Positions 1 through 9,299 of a stretch of 64,000 nucleotides of DNA are shown one piece after another. Origin of the DNA: Streptomyces sp. TG1A-60. GTDB lineage: Bacteria > Actinomycetota > Actinomycetes > Streptomycetales > Streptomycetaceae. The notes beneath the pieces were generated by a model that was not told the origin of the DNA, made no database searches, and was given only the letters and a program-made list of their open reading frames with translations. The first letter of the stretch is position 1; every line of letters starts with the position of its first letter. The stretch covers positions 6,634,001 to 6,698,000 of the forward strand of contig NZ_CP147520.1 of assembly GCF_037201975.1 (NCBI RefSeq). Reading direction: 5' to 3'. Made by a program: the position numbers and the translations under genes.

Positions 1-233
1 GCGATGATCGTCGTCGTGTCCGGCTTGTCCGGGCTGACGAACGCGTACACGTCCGTGTTGTCGAACTGGGGCTCCCCCGAGATCAGCGGGGCCTCGCGAT
101 GGCTGGAGGCGGAGGCCGCCCCCGGTTCCAGCGCGGTGACGCCGGCGGCTGCGAGCCCTCCGGCGGCCAGCGAACCACAGATGAGGGACGCGACGCTCCT
201 GCGCCCCGCGCCGCTCCTGGAAGTAGGTGTCAT
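1..233 (-). CDS. DUF4331 family secreted protein, N-terminal part (runs off the window edge)
   Basis: Only the first 77 residues lie in the window. They hold an export signal (Arg-rich start at residues 6-12, hydrophobic Ala/Gly/Leu run to about residue 40), then the DUF4331 opening signature SHREAPLIS at residues 44-52 and a downstream NTDVYAFVSPDKPDT stretch. That signature follows the signal peptide in this family and identifies it with good confidence; the biochemical function of DUF4331 is not established. The ATG at 233 is preceded by a GGAC/GGAG-like ribosome site. The gene is divergent from a SigK-type sigma factor and has a promoter of the same form as the sigma gene, so I infer it belongs to that sigma regulon. 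Confidence 0.85.
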   Translation of the reverse strand, partial: MTPTSRSGAGRRSVASLICGSLAAGGLAAAGVTALEPGAASASSHREAPLISGEPQFDNTDVYAFVSPDKPDTTTII

Positions 234-270
234 GCCGTCCGTCCTCTGTCCAACTTGCCTGACGAACGCC

Positions 271-297
271 ATTCGGAGCGGTCGGCAGGGTGGATTG
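271..297 (-). promoter_or_regulatory. ECF (SigK-like) promoter of the DUF4331 gene
   Basis: On the minus strand CAATCC (292-297) is separated by 15 nt from CCGAAT (271-276). The mycobacterial SigK consensus, as I recall it, is CCATCC and CCGAAT. Transcription would begin near 264, about 30 nt before the start codon. The divergent sigma gene carries the same motif with the same spacer. Confidence 0.5.
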
Positions 298-454
298 GTC
301 GAATCCCAAACGTTCTTACGGCGCGTTTGACAGGTTGTTTCAGCGCGGAGCGCGATTCGTCGATCGGGATCTCGTCCCACCCGGTGCGGTCGCATCCGGG
401 CCGACCGGATCCGTCGGCGGGCGACCCGCGTTTCGGGCAGGCTGATCCGTACCC

Positions 455-481
455 CCATCCGGAGGTGGGTTCGTTGCGAAT
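455..481 (+). promoter_or_regulatory. ECF (SigK-like) autoregulatory promoter of the sigma gene
   Basis: CCATCC (455-460), a 15-nt spacer and GCGAAT (476-481) match the SigK-type consensus and mirror the promoter facing the DUF4331 gene. The -10 element covers the in-frame ATG at 480, so that codon cannot be in the transcript; this supports the GTG at 531 as the sigma start. Confidence 0.5.
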
Positions 482-530
482 GCCTTACGCGCGGGGATGG
501 CCGTGCTCGGCCGGAGGCGAGGGGGAGCCA

Positions 531-1073
531 GTGGAGGCGGACAGGCTGCTGGTCCGGGTGGCCGGCGGCGACCAACGGGCCTTCGAGGACCTGTACGCGG
601 TGGTGTCCGGCCCGGTGTTCGGGCTGGTCCGCCGGGTCGTCCGGGACCCCGCGCAGTCGGAGGAGGTGGCTCAGGAGGTGCTGCTCGAACTCTGGCGCTC
701 CGCGGGCCGGTTCGACCCCGCCCGGGGCAGCGCCCTGTCCTGGGTCCTCACCCTCGCGCACCGGCGCGCGGTGGACCGGGTGCGCAGCGCCCGCGCCGCC
801 ACCGAGCGCGAACGGCGCGAGGGGCGGCGGTCCCACCTCACCGCCTTCGACCAGGTCACCGAGGAGGTCGAGGCCGGACTCGAACGCCAGTGGGTGCGCC
901 ACTGCCTGGAGAAACTCACCTCCCTGCAGCGCGAGTCCGTCACCCTCGCCTACTACGACGGTTACACCTACCGTGAGGTGGCCGAGCGGCTCTCCTGCCC
1001 GCTCGGCACGGTCAAGACCCGTATGCGCGACGGACTCACACGGCTGCGCGAATGCCTGGGAGGAGCCGCATGA
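531..1073 (+). CDS. sigK: ECF RNA polymerase sigma factor, SigK type
   Basis: 180 residues, normal for an ECF sigma factor. Region 2 is at about residues 10-85 (FEDLYAVVSGPVFGLV, then the SEEVAQEVLLELWR helix that reads the -10), and region 4 at about 125-175 ends in a helix-turn-helix (YREVAERLSCPLGTVKTRMR) that reads the -35. There is no extra C-terminal domain. The GTG at 531 has a GAGGGGGAG ribosome site 3 nt upstream; the earlier in-frame ATG at 480 lies inside the predicted -10 element. The next gene is a zinc-type RskA anti-sigma factor only 34 nt downstream, so the two form a sigma/anti-sigma switch, probably held at the membrane. The assignment to the SigK subgroup rests on the RskA partner and the promoter motif. 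Confidence 0.88.
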   Translation: MEADRLLVRVAGGDQRAFEDLYAVVSGPVFGLVRRVVRDPAQSEEVAQEVLLELWRSAGRFDPARGSALSWVLTLAHRRAVDRVRSARAATERERREGRRSHLTAFDQVTEEVEAGLERQWVRHCLEKLTSLQRESVTLAYYDGYTYREVAERLSCPLGTVKTRMRDGLTRLRECLGGAA

Positions 1074-1107
1074 GCGCCCTGAACGGCCGGCCCGGGAGAG
1101 GTGCCGC

Positions 1108-1911
1108 GTGAGCCTGTTCCGCCGCGAGGACCTCCACTCGCTCGCCGCCCCCTACGCGCTCGACGCCCTGGAGCCCGACGAGCGGCGCCGCTTCGACAAG
1201 CACCTGGAGCGGTGCGACCGCTGCCCCGCCGAGGTGCGGGCCCTGTCCGAGGACGCCGTCCGCCTCGCCTGGTCCACGGCCGCCCCGGCACCGGCCGCGC
1301 TGCGCGACCGCGTCCTCGCCGCCGTACGCGACACTCCGCAGGAGGCCCCGGCCCAGGCGCGCCCCCAGCAGCATCTGCCGCCGCATGTCTGGGGGACCGC
1401 CCCGCCGCCGAAGACGCGCGCCCGTGCGCCCCGGATGCGCCCTTTGTTCGCCCCGCTGGCCGCCGCCACGGCCGCCGCCGCGCTCGTCGTGGCCTCCCTC
1501 TTCGCCGTCCAGGCGGACCGCGCCCGGGACCAACTGGAGGCGGAGCGCGCGCAGGCGAGTGAGATCGCCCACGTTCTCGCCGCCCCGGACGCCCGCGTGA
1601 GCGGTGACCGGGACGCGGAGGGCCATGGAATCGGAGTGATCGCTTCCGCCGAGGAGGGGAGTGCGATCGTGACCCTCAGCGGATTCGAGGACCTCCCGGA
1701 CGGCCGGGTGCATCAGCTCTGGCTCATGCGCCCCGACGTGCAACCACGCTCCCTGGGTCTCTTCGACGGCGACACGCCCGTGGTCGCGAACGGGATGGAC
1801 TCCGACGCGACGTCACTCGCAGTGACCGTTGAACCCGACGGTGGATCACCGCAACCCACCAGCCAGCCAGTTGTCCAACTCGCCCTGGAATCGGTAGGAT
1901 TCGGAGAGTAA
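1108..1911 (+). CDS. rskA: RskA-like membrane anti-sigma factor
   Basis: 267 residues. The cytoplasmic N-terminus has the zinc-associated anti-sigma motif H32-x3-C36-x2-C39 in a helix that would bind the sigma factor. A proline-rich linker leads to one transmembrane segment at about residues 112-134, and the outer part holds the RskA domain (SGFEDLPDGRVHQLWLM), the region cut by regulated proteolysis in this family. The GTG start at 1108 has GGGAGAGG 6 nt upstream; the ATG that overlaps the sigma stop is in another frame. It inhibits the adjacent sigma factor until an envelope signal removes it. The signal cannot be read from sequence. Confidence 0.88.
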   Translation: MSLFRREDLHSLAAPYALDALEPDERRRFDKHLERCDRCPAEVRALSEDAVRLAWSTAAPAPAALRDRVLAAVRDTPQEAPAQARPQQHLPPHVWGTAPPPKTRARAPRMRPLFAPLAAATAAAALVVASLFAVQADRARDQLEAERAQASEIAHVLAAPDARVSGDRDAEGHGIGVIASAEEGSAIVTLSGFEDLPDGRVHQLWLMRPDVQPRSLGLFDGDTPVVANGMDSDATSLAVTVEPDGGSPQPTSQPVVQLALESVGFGE

Positions 1912-2026
1912 TCAGCAACGACCCCGCGGGGTAGGTGAATACCAGGAGCGTGATTCCCGAGTGCTCCGACGGGGCGATATGGTTACGCTGCCCGGGCCGG
2001 GTGGACGCGTACGGGTGGGGAGTGAC

Positions 2027-2293
2027 ATGGAACAGATGACAGTGCGCAGGGCGCGAGTCCCTGCGATCACCTGCGGGAGCAGCGCGACCAGTTCGCGTCT
2101 CGACCGCCATCTCTCGGTGCTGAGCGGCCCGGCGGTTCCGCAGCGCGAGACGGCCGAGGCGACCTCGCTGATGCGCGAAATAACGGCACGTTCCCCGCAC
2201 GAGCGCCGTGACAGCAAGAACACGCGCGTCGGCCGGGTCTCGCTGTTCGCCCCCCTGAAGAGGCTGCGCCGCTCGCTGTTCGGCAGCCGCTAG
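2027..2293 (+). CDS. Small basic conserved protein of unknown function
   Basis: 88 residues, not recognised as a named family. It is Arg/Ser-rich, has no signal peptide or membrane segment, and ends in a basic tail (LKRLRRSLFGSR) that could be amphipathic. The codon pattern is typical Streptomyces with G/C third positions, which argues for a real gene. The ATG at 2027 is preceded by GGGGAG with suitable spacing. It lies 115 nt after rskA in the same direction but looks separately transcribed, because an AT-richer stretch (1912-1990) separates them. No function can be assigned. Confidence 0.6.
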   Translation: MEQMTVRRARVPAITCGSSATSSRLDRHLSVLSGPAVPQRETAEATSLMREITARSPHERRDSKNTRVGRVSLFAPLKRLRRSLFGSR

Positions 2294-2464
2294 CACCCAC
2301 GGCACCAGCTTTCCCGGCAGAGGGCACGCTCTCAGGCGACCACACCACCCCGGCGCAGCGCCGCGCTCCCGTCGTCCGTCATCCCCGCGGCACGCGGCAG
2401 TGACCGGCGTGCTCCCCGAGCGCGGGCACCACTCCCGTCCAGGCCTCGTCCCCGCCGCTCTTCC

Positions 2465-3658
2465 TCACAGCAGCGTGAACTGGCCCTCCGGGCCCTCCTC
2501 GTGGTGGTCCAGTACCGAGGCGGGTCTGCGGGTCGTGTCCGGCACGGGAAGGACGCCCGCCTCGCGCAGCATCGCCGGCGTGATCGGCCTCTGGATGGTC
2601 AACGCGGCCTGTGAGGGGCGCAGTTCCGCCAGCAGGGCCAGCACGGTGATCAGCTCCAGCAGCTCCGAGGTCCAGGGCTGCGGCCAGGTCGTCGGGCGTA
2701 CCGCCTCCAGCGTGCCCGGCTCCGCCGGTTCCGTGCGGCGGGCGAACCACTCCTGCAGGGCGCGGACTCCGCCGACGTGGAAGTCCCAGGCCTCGGCCGG
2801 CACGGGGGAGATGCGGCCCTCGTCGATGAGCAGGGCTTCTTCCCCGGGGTCGTAGCGCAGTTCCAGAGGGCGGGAGGGGAACGGGGCGCGGACGTAGGGG
2901 CGGCGGCCCCCGGGGAGCTTGGGGCGGTCGCCGTTTCGGCGCATGAGCCAGAGGGTGCGGCGGCCCAGTCCGACACCGTGGTCCCAGGTCTCGGGGTCGG
3001 TGGTGAGCGGGACTTCGATGCCTCGGGGGCCCGGACGGGCGGCGACCAGGAACCAGGCGAGGACGTCGAGGGGGTCGACGGGATCGGTGCCGAGGCGCTC
3101 GGCGAGGTGCTCCGGCAGTCCCGGCGCCAGGTTCGGTTCCTGTCCGCCGGGCCGTCGGTACAGCGGGCGGACACGGCCGATGCGGGGGCCGTGTGGCGGG
3201 GTCAGCGGCAGGACGGGAGAGGCGAGGAGGAGGGGGCCGGACGGCTCGGGTGTGACCGACTGTTCGACGACGAAGACCTGGTGGTCGTCCGCCACACGCC
3301 ACAGCTCGGGTCGGGCGGAGTCGATCAGGCGGTGGTCGGGAAGGAGCCACTGCTCGTCGAAGGGGGCCGCCAGGACCCGCACGGGCTCGGGGCAGGGGCC
3401 CGACTCGCGGGCCAGCCGGCCGGTGCCGCCGGACCGGCCCGGCAACTGGGGCACCGCCGAGGCGAGGGTGCGCGAGCGGGTGGGAGCGAACAGGGCCTCC
3501 CGGTCCGGGCCCTCGGCCTTCAGCAGGGCGCGCCAGCGGGCTTTCAGGGAGGCCGTGTCGGGGGCCGTCGGCCACCCCCGGCCCAGCCGCGGCGGTGCGA
3601 CGGACCACGGCATGAGGTCCGCGAGCAGCGGAGCGTCGTCGGGCGTCACGCCGGGCAT
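2465..3658 (-). CDS. Type ISP restriction/modification-like protein (specificity-domain only)
   Basis: 397 residues. The sequence opens with DAPLLADLMPWSVAPPRLGR and contains ERTLW-like and LPGGRRPYVRAPFPSRPLELRYDP blocks that I recognise from Streptomyces proteins annotated as type ISP restriction/modification enzymes. These resemble only the C-terminal target-recognition part of ISP enzymes. I see no helicase motifs, no PD-(D/E)xK nuclease and no methyltransferase NPPY or FxGxG motif, so it is unlikely to restrict DNA alone. The start at 3658 follows the conserved MPGVTPDDAP opening; no clear ribosome site precedes it, and longer starts are open upstream. It stands alone between a small protein and a GntR regulator. 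Confidence 0.7.
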   Translation of the reverse strand: MPGVTPDDAPLLADLMPWSVAPPRLGRGWPTAPDTASLKARWRALLKAEGPDREALFAPTRSRTLASAVPQLPGRSGGTGRLARESGPCPEPVRVLAAPFDEQWLLPDHRLIDSARPELWRVADDHQVFVVEQSVTPEPSGPLLLASPVLPLTPPHGPRIGRVRPLYRRPGGQEPNLAPGLPEHLAERLGTDPVDPLDVLAWFLVAARPGPRGIEVPLTTDPETWDHGVGLGRRTLWLMRRNGDRPKLPGGRRPYVRAPFPSRPLELRYDPGEEALLIDEGRISPVPAEAWDFHVGGVRALQEWFARRTEPAEPGTLEAVRPTTWPQPWTSELLELITVLALLAELRPSQAALTIQRPITPAMLREAGVLPVPDTTRRPASVLDHHEEGPEGQFTLL

Positions 3659-3735
3659 CGTACGGCCTGGGGGGTGCTGCGAGTCCACGCACCGGACGCC
3701 GCGGGCACCGCACGCAACTCTCGCGGCACCACCGG

Positions 3736-4488
3736 TCACGGTGCGTCGAGGGTGACGGTGAAGGAGAAGCGGTCGCCACGGTAGTGGATGACCGCCACGT
3801 CGAGGACGCGGCCGGAGTCGTCGTAGGCGACGCCCGTGTAGTGGAGGATCGGGCTGAGGAGCGGGACCCGGAGGAGGCGGGCCGTCTCCGGGTCGGCGAT
3901 ACGGGCCTCGACGGTGTCGGTGATCCGGCCGATGGACACGCCCACGACGTCCCGCAGGACCTTGGTCATCGGCCAGCGCAGCAGAGCGTCCCGGTCGATG
4001 CGTTCGGCCAGCTCGGGGCGGACGTAGTTGCGGGCGTGGTTGGTGGGCTCGCCCGTCTTCTCGTCGCCGCGCAGCCGGTGGTACGTCGCGACCTCCGTCA
4101 AGTCCGGGAAGTACGCCGAGAGTTCACCCGACAGGGGGGTGCTGCCGTGGTCCAGCAGCTCCGTCGTCATGCCCGACTGCTGGGCCACGATCGCGTCCAC
4201 CGAGCCGAGCAGCCGCACGGGCGAGCCCCGCTGGGCGCTCGGCTCGATGAACGTGCCGCGCCGGCGGTGCCGGGTGATCAGCCCCTCGTCCTCCAGCTCC
4301 TTCAGCGCCTGCCGCATGGTCAGCACGCTCACCCCGTAGTGCCCGGCCAACTGTTCCTCGGTGGGCAGCCGCAGGGGTTCCTGGGGCGACCGGCCGAGTA
4401 TCGAGGCGCGCAGGGACTGCGACACCTGGTACCAGAGCGGCAGTTTGCGGTTCAGGACGATCGAGTCCGGAGCGAAGGAGGTCACCAC
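3736..4488 (-). CDS. GntR/UTRA (HutC-type) transcriptional regulator
   Basis: 250 residues. The N-terminal winged helix (about residues 10-78) contains LRLPTEEQLAGHYGVSVLTM, the classic GntR recognition-helix block, then LEDEGLITRHRRRGTFI. The C-terminal UTRA ligand domain occupies about residues 95-245. Two tandem GTG codons (4488 and 4485) follow AGGGA; either could start. It lies 25 nt after homogentisate dioxygenase in the same direction, so it is probably co-transcribed and may respond to a tyrosine or phenylacetate breakdown intermediate, but the ligand is an inference. The convergence of function with hmgA is suggested only by position. Confidence 0.82.
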   Translation of the reverse strand: MVTSFAPDSIVLNRKLPLWYQVSQSLRASILGRSPQEPLRLPTEEQLAGHYGVSVLTMRQALKELEDEGLITRHRRRGTFIEPSAQRGSPVRLLGSVDAIVAQQSGMTTELLDHGSTPLSGELSAYFPDLTEVATYHRLRGDEKTGEPTNHARNYVRPELAERIDRDALLRWPMTKVLRDVVGVSIGRITDTVEARIADPETARLLRVPLLSPILHYTGVAYDDSGRVLDVAVIHYRGDRFSFTVTLDAP

Positions 4489-4513
4489 GGTATCCCTACC
4501 CGGCGGGACGCCT

Positions 4514-5830
4514 TCAGCGCAACGGGCCGAAGTGGCGCTGGAGCCCGGCCCACACATCGTCGTACCCCTGCTGCAGGTGCTCCGCGCGGGCCGCCTGCGT
4601 GGTCGTGAGGATCGGCCAGCGCGTCTCGAACATGAACGCCAGCCCGTCGTCGACCCGCTGGGGCTTCAGCTCCGCCGCGCTCGCCCGGTCGAAGGTCTCC
4701 CGGTCCGGCCCGTGCGCCGACATCATGGTGTGCAGCGAACCTCCCCCGGGCACGAAGCCCTCCGCCTTGGCGTCGTAGGCGCCCTCGATCAGGCCCATGT
4801 ACTCGCTCATCACGTTCCGGTGGAAGTACGGCGGCCGGAACGTGTCCTCACCCACCAGCCAGCGCGGCGCGAAGACCACGAAGTCCACCTCGGCCAGCCC
4901 CGGGGTGTCCGACGGCGACGTCAGCACCGTGAAGATCGACGGGTCCGGATGGTCGTACGAGACCGTACCGATGACGTTGAAGCGGCGCAGGTCGTACACG
5001 TACGGGGTGGAGTTGCCGTGCCAGGCGACCACGTCGAGCGGGGAGTGGTCGTACCTGGCCGTCCAGAGGTTCCCGCAGAACTTGTTCACCACCTCCACCG
5101 GGCCCTCGACGTCCTCGTACGCGGCGACCGGCGCCCGGAAGTCGCGCGGGTTCGCGAGGCCGTTGGCGCCGATCGGGCCGAGGTCGGGGAGGCGGAAGGG
5201 GGTGCCGTAGTTCTCGCAGACGTAGCCGCGGGCCGAGCCGTCCAGGAGGTCGACGCGGAAGCGGACACCGCGGGGGACCAGGGCCACCTCGCCGGGCTCC
5301 GCGTGCAGCAGGCCGAACTCCGTGCGCACGAGCAGGCCACCGCGCTCCGGGACGATCAGCAGTTCGCCGTCCGCGTCGCCGAAGACCCGCTCCATGGCGG
5401 AATTGGCGTGATACAGGTGCACGGCCATGCCCGTCCGCCGGGCCGCGTCGCCGTTGCCGCCGAGCGTCCACAGACCGGCGACGAAGTCCGTGCCGGCCGG
5501 CGGCTCCGGCAGAGGGTCCCAGCGCAGCCGGTTGGGGTCGGGGACCGTCTCGGTGAAGGGGGCCGTACGGAGGGTGCCGTTGTCCGCCCGCGTGAAGGCG
5601 GGGTGCGCGGCCGACGGGCGGATCCGGTAGAGCCAGGAGCGGCGGTTGTGGGCCCTCGGTTCGGTGAACGCGGTGCCGCTGAGCTGCTCCGCGTACAGGC
5701 CGAGCGGGGCGCGCTGCGGGGAGTTGCGGCCCTGCGGCAGCGCGCCCGGGACCGCCTCCGAGGCGTGTTCGTTGCCGAAACCGGAGAGGTACTCCAGCCC
5801 CTCGGCCGTCTTCCTCGAGTCCCCGCTCAT
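4514..5830 (-). CDS. hmgA: Homogentisate 1,2-dioxygenase
   Basis: 438 residues, the usual length. It opens the ring of homogentisate to maleylacetoacetate in tyrosine and phenylalanine catabolism, a cytosolic Fe(II) reaction. The iron ligands are visible as H337 (FHRNVMSE), E343 and H373 (SAHGPD), exactly two residues offset from human H335/E341/H371. The N-terminus shows the conserved [13 protein letters not shown] block. The ATG at 5830 is preceded by GAGGGAG; an ATG at 5863 would add 11 residues and is less well placed. Maleylacetoacetate isomerase and fumarylacetoacetase are not in this window, so the rest of the pathway is elsewhere. A GntR gene follows in the same transcript. Confidence 0.96.
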   Translation of the reverse strand: MSGDSRKTAEGLEYLSGFGNEHASEAVPGALPQGRNSPQRAPLGLYAEQLSGTAFTEPRAHNRRSWLYRIRPSAAHPAFTRADNGTLRTAPFTETVPDPNRLRWDPLPEPPAGTDFVAGLWTLGGNGDAARRTGMAVHLYHANSAMERVFGDADGELLIVPERGGLLVRTEFGLLHAEPGEVALVPRGVRFRVDLLDGSARGYVCENYGTPFRLPDLGPIGANGLANPRDFRAPVAAYEDVEGPVEVVNKFCGNLWTARYDHSPLDVVAWHGNSTPYVYDLRRFNVIGTVSYDHPDPSIFTVLTSPSDTPGLAEVDFVVFAPRWLVGEDTFRPPYFHRNVMSEYMGLIEGAYDAKAEGFVPGGGSLHTMMSAHGPDRETFDRASAAELKPQRVDDGLAFMFETRWPILTTTQAARAEHLQQGYDDVWAGLQRHFGPLR

Positions 5831-6124
5831 GCTCGCTCCCTCGCGCTCCTGATTCCTCTGCATCACCGTAGGATTCCGTCGGGGCGGGTGCAAGAGGACG
5901 GGGCGACAACCGGTCGCCGGTGAGGCGTCGACAGGCCGGGTGCATCGGGCGGGGGAGAACCGGACCGGGAGCGGATCCGTGTTGTCAGTGCGGTGCTCTA
6001 GTCTCCCGGCAGGCCGTGCATGTGCGGATGTGCGCTGTCCGTGCCGCTCCACGGCTGAGCGGAAGTGGCGGTACCGGCCGTACAGACATTCGGAAGGCTC
6101 ATCGGACCTCGGCGGAAAGGCACC

Positions 6125-6742
6125 ATGAAGCCCATGTCCCAGGCGACCTCCTTGCGCCGCGCACCCGTGCAGCGGCGCAGTGCGGAACGACTGACCAGGA
6201 TCCTCGACGCCTGCGCCGACCTCCTCGACGAGGTGGGGTACGACGCGCTGAGCACCCGTGCCGTGGCGCTGCGCGCGGGTGTGCCCATCGGCTCCGTCTA
6301 CCGCTTCTTCGGCAACAAGCGCGCGATGGCCGACGCGCTCGCCGAACGCAACCTGGACCGCTTCACCGACCGCGTCACCCGCCGCCTCCAGGCGACGGGC
6401 GGCCGGGGCTGGCGCACCGCCATGGACGCCGTCCTCGACGAATACCTCGACATGAAGCGCAACACCCCCGGCTTCGCCCTCATCGACTTCGGCAACCAGA
6501 TCCCCGTCGGAGGCCGCCGCCGGGAACCCAACCACCGCGTCGCGGACCGGCTGTCCGACCTGCTCTCCGCGTTCATCGACCGCACCCCCGACGACGACCT
6601 CCGCCGCACCTTCCTCATCGCCGTCGAGACCGCCGACACCCTCGTGCACCTGGCGTTCCGGGTCTCGCCGGAGGGGGACCCGCGGATCATCGAGGAGATG
6701 CGGGAACTGCTGCGGGCGTATCTGGCGCGCGTACTGGACTGA
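6125..6742 (+). CDS. TetR/AcrR family regulator
   Basis: 205 residues. The N-terminal helix-turn-helix is clear: [20 protein letters not shown], then [22 protein letters not shown] at about residues 55-76. The C-terminal ligand domain is all-helical and not assignable. Start ATG 6125 has GGAAAGG 5-6 nt upstream. It is divergent from hmgA with about 290 bp between them and is followed in the same direction by a molybdopterin oxidoreductase. A near-palindrome TACCGGCCGTA around 6072-6082 resembles the perfect ATACCG-GT-CGGTAT site in front of the oxidoreductase, so the likely job is control of itself and that enzyme. Confidence 0.85.
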   Translation: MKPMSQATSLRRAPVQRRSAERLTRILDACADLLDEVGYDALSTRAVALRAGVPIGSVYRFFGNKRAMADALAERNLDRFTDRVTRRLQATGGRGWRTAMDAVLDEYLDMKRNTPGFALIDFGNQIPVGGRRREPNHRVADRLSDLLSAFIDRTPDDDLRRTFLIAVETADTLVHLAFRVSPEGDPRIIEEMRELLRAYLARVLD

Positions 6743-6834
6743 TGCCGGACGTATCCGGCGCGCGTACCGCACCGGACCGGACCGGGGTCCGGCGGTTTCT
6801 CCGACAAGACTCCGGCGGGGCCTCCCCGCGCGGC

Positions 6835-6848
6835 ATACCGGTCGGTAT
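6835..6848. promoter_or_regulatory. Perfect palindromic operator ATACCG-GT-CGGTAT
   Basis: Six-base arms pair perfectly around a 2-nt centre, 75 bp upstream of the molybdopterin oxidoreductase start and 93 bp after the TetR stop. The shape fits a TetR-family operator. Related sites (ACCGACCGGT core) lie at 29669, 30563 and 33721. Confidence 0.5.
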
Positions 6849-6922
6849 CCTCGGTCTCGGTGCCGCGCGTCCTCCGCGCGCGGCCCGAGTCCGAGCGCCA
6901 TCGCCACCCCCCGGGAGGACCC

Positions 6923-9178
6923 GTGTCCACCACCGCCGACTCCCGCACCGCCCTGCGCGTCTGCCCGCTCTGCGAGGCGACCTGCGGGCTCACCCTCACC
7001 ATCGAGGGCACGCGGGTGACCAAGGCCCGCGGCAACCGGGAGGACGTGTTCAGCAAGGGGTTCATCTGCCCGAAGGGCGCCTCGTTCGGGGCGGTCGACG
7101 AGGATCCCGACCGGCTGCGCACCCCGCTGGTCCGCGAGGACGGGGAACTGCGGGAGGCGACCTGGGCGGAGGCCTTCGACGCCGTCGCCGCCGGACTGCG
7201 GCCGGTCGTCGAGGCGCACGGCCCGCACGCCGTCGGCGTCGTCCTCGGCAACCCGAACGTCCACACCATGGCCGGCGCCCTCTACCCGCCCGTCCTCCTC
7301 GCCGGACTCGGCACCCGCAGCGTGTTCACCGCCTCCACCGTCGACCAGATGCCCAAGCACGTCTCCAGCGGACTGCTCTACGGCGACGCCCACGCCATCC
7401 CCGTCCCCGACCTCGACCGCACCGACCATCTGCTGCTCCTCGGCGCCAACCCCCTGGAGTCCAACGGCAGTCTGTGTACCGCTCCCGACTTCCCCGGCAA
7501 GCTCAAGGCCCTCAGGGCGCGCGGCGGCACCCTCACGGTCGTCGACCCGCGTCTGACCCGCACGGCCAAGCTCGCCGACCGGCACGTGGCGATCCGTCCG
7601 GGCACGGACGCGCTGCTGCTCGCGGCGATGGCGAGCGTCCTCTTCGCCGAGCAGCTCGTCGACCTCGGGGACCTTGCCCCGCATGCCCAGGGGTTGGACG
7701 AACTCGCCGACGCCGTAAGGGAGTTCACGCCCGAAGCCGTCGCCGGGGCCTGCGACGTCGACGCCGGCACCATCCACGCGCTCGCCCGGGAGCTGGCCGC
7801 CGCGCCCACCGCCGCCGTATACGGACGCATCGGCAGCTGCACCGTCCCGCACGGCACCCTCGCCAGCTGGCTGGTCGACGTCCTCACCATCCTCACCGGC
7901 AACCTCGACCGGCCCGGCGGCGCCCTCTTCCCGCAGTCCGCGACCGACAGGACACCCCGGCCCGCCGGACCCGGCCGCGGCTTCAGCCTCGGGCGCTGGC
8001 ACAGCCGGGTCAGCGGCCACCCCGAGGCCAAGGGCGAGCTGCCGCTGTCCGCGCTCGCCGAGGAGATCGACACCGCCACCCCTGAGGGCAGTCCCGTCCG
8101 CGCCCTCATCGCCGTCGCCGCCAACCCCGTGCTCTCCGCACCCGACGGCGACCGCCTCGACAAGGCGCTCGACTCCCTCGACTTCATGGTCAGCGTCGAC
8201 CCGTACCTGGGCGAGACCGCCCGCCACGCCGACGTCGTCCTGCCGCCGCCCCCGCCCTCCCAGGCCCCGCACTTCGACTTCGCGTTCAACGCCTTCGCCG
8301 TACGCAACCAGGTCCGCTACCACCGCGCCGCCGTCCCCCTGGAGGACGGCCGCATGTCCGAGACCGAGATCCTCGCCCGGCTGACCCTCGCCGCCACCGG
8401 CATGCACGGCGCCGACCCCTCCGCCGTGGACGACCTGGTCATCGGCCAGACCCTGGGCAAGGCCGTGAAGGAGACCCACTCGCCCGTCCACGGCCGGGAC
8501 GCGCGCGAGCTCGCCGCACAGCTGACGGGCGACAGCGGCCCCGAGCGGCGGCTCGACATGATGCTGCGCCTCGGCCCGTACGGCGACGGCTTCGGCGCAC
8601 TCCCGGGCGGGTTGACCCTGGAGAGGGTGCTCGCCCACCCGCACGGCATCGACCTCGGCCCGCTCAAGCCCCGGCTGCCGCAGCCGCTGAAGACGGTGAG
8701 CGGCAGGGTCGAACTGCTGCCGCAGCCGATCGTCGACGATCTGCCGAGGCTGCGGACCGCCCTGCGGGAGCGCCCGGACGGACTCGTCCTCATCGGCCGC
8801 CGGCATCTGCGGTCCAACAACAGCTGGCTGCACAACATCCCCGCCCTCACCGGCGGCACCAACCGCTGCACCCTGCACATCCATCCCGACGACGCCGAAC
8901 GCCTCCAACTGGTCGACGGGGACGCCGTACGGATCAAGGGCGCCGGGGGCGAGGTCACCGCTCCCGTCGAGGTCACCGACGTCGTACGGCGCGGTGTGGT
9001 GAGCCTTCCGCACGGCTGGGGACACGACCGTCCCGGCACCCGGATGAGCCACGCGGCGGTCGACCCCGGGGTGAACGTCAACCAGCTTCTCGACGGCTCG
9101 CTGCTCGACCCGCTGTCCGGCAGCGCGGTCCTCAACGGGGTGCCGGTCGACCTCGCCCGAGTAGACGCAACGCTGTGA
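6923..9178 (+). CDS. Molybdopterin oxidoreductase (formate dehydrogenase/nitrate reductase superfamily)
   Basis: 751 residues, cytoplasmic (no Tat signal). An N-terminal [4Fe-4S] site is formed by C14-x2-C17-x3-C21 and C49 (CPKG). The middle carries the bis-MGD domain ([39 protein letters not shown]), and the C-terminus the MGD-binding barrel ([29 protein letters not shown]). At the position where relatives place a Cys, Sec or Ser molybdenum ligand, I read [11 protein letters not shown] and see no Cys, so substrate and ligand are uncertain. GTG 6923 has GGGAGGAC upstream. No obvious electron-transfer partner is adjacent. Predicted control is by the upstream TetR through the palindrome at 6835. 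Confidence 0.85.
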   Translation: MSTTADSRTALRVCPLCEATCGLTLTIEGTRVTKARGNREDVFSKGFICPKGASFGAVDEDPDRLRTPLVREDGELREATWAEAFDAVAAGLRPVVEAHGPHAVGVVLGNPNVHTMAGALYPPVLLAGLGTRSVFTASTVDQMPKHVSSGLLYGDAHAIPVPDLDRTDHLLLLGANPLESNGSLCTAPDFPGKLKALRARGGTLTVVDPRLTRTAKLADRHVAIRPGTDALLLAAMASVLFAEQLVDLGDLAPHAQGLDELADAVREFTPEAVAGACDVDAGTIHALARELAAAPTAAVYGRIGSCTVPHGTLASWLVDVLTILTGNLDRPGGALFPQSATDRTPRPAGPGRGFSLGRWHSRVSGHPEAKGELPLSALAEEIDTATPEGSPVRALIAVAANPVLSAPDGDRLDKALDSLDFMVSVDPYLGETARHADVVLPPPPPSQAPHFDFAFNAFAVRNQVRYHRAAVPLEDGRMSETEILARLTLAATGMHGADPSAVDDLVIGQTLGKAVKETHSPVHGRDARELAAQLTGDSGPERRLDMMLRLGPYGDGFGALPGGLTLERVLAHPHGIDLGPLKPRLPQPLKTVSGRVELLPQPIVDDLPRLRTALRERPDGLVLIGRRHLRSNNSWLHNIPALTGGTNRCTLHIHPDDAERLQLVDGDAVRIKGAGGEVTAPVEVTDVVRRGVVSLPHGWGHDRPGTRMSHAAVDPGVNVNQLLDGSLLDPLSGSAVLNGVPVDLARVDATL

Positions 9179-9215
9179 CCTGGAGTTCTGCTCTTATTGC
9201 TCGCATGTCAACGTC

Positions 9216-9245
9216 TTGTTAAGGCTTGTGGGCCCGCCCTAACGT
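9216..9245 (+). promoter_or_regulatory. Candidate vegetative promoter of the citrate transporter gene
   Basis: TTGTTA (9216-9221), an 18-nt spacer and TAACGT (9240-9245) lie 55 bp before the ATG at 9300 in a locally AT-richer stretch. The -35 is imperfect. Confidence 0.35.
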
Positions 9246-9299
9246 CGTCGCACCGCCGGTGCCCTGGTGGGAGTTCAAGGGCGAACGTTAGGTATCCAC

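Noticed and set aside
99..530. N-terminal extension of the sigma factor frame
   Set aside because: It has no family resemblance, lies across the predicted promoter and would be untranscribed upstream of 481.
4514..9052. A 1512-codon open frame on the minus strand
   Set aside because: Only its end (4514-5830) is homogentisate dioxygenase; the rest is antisense to the TetR and molybdopterin oxidoreductase genes and is a GC-bias shadow.
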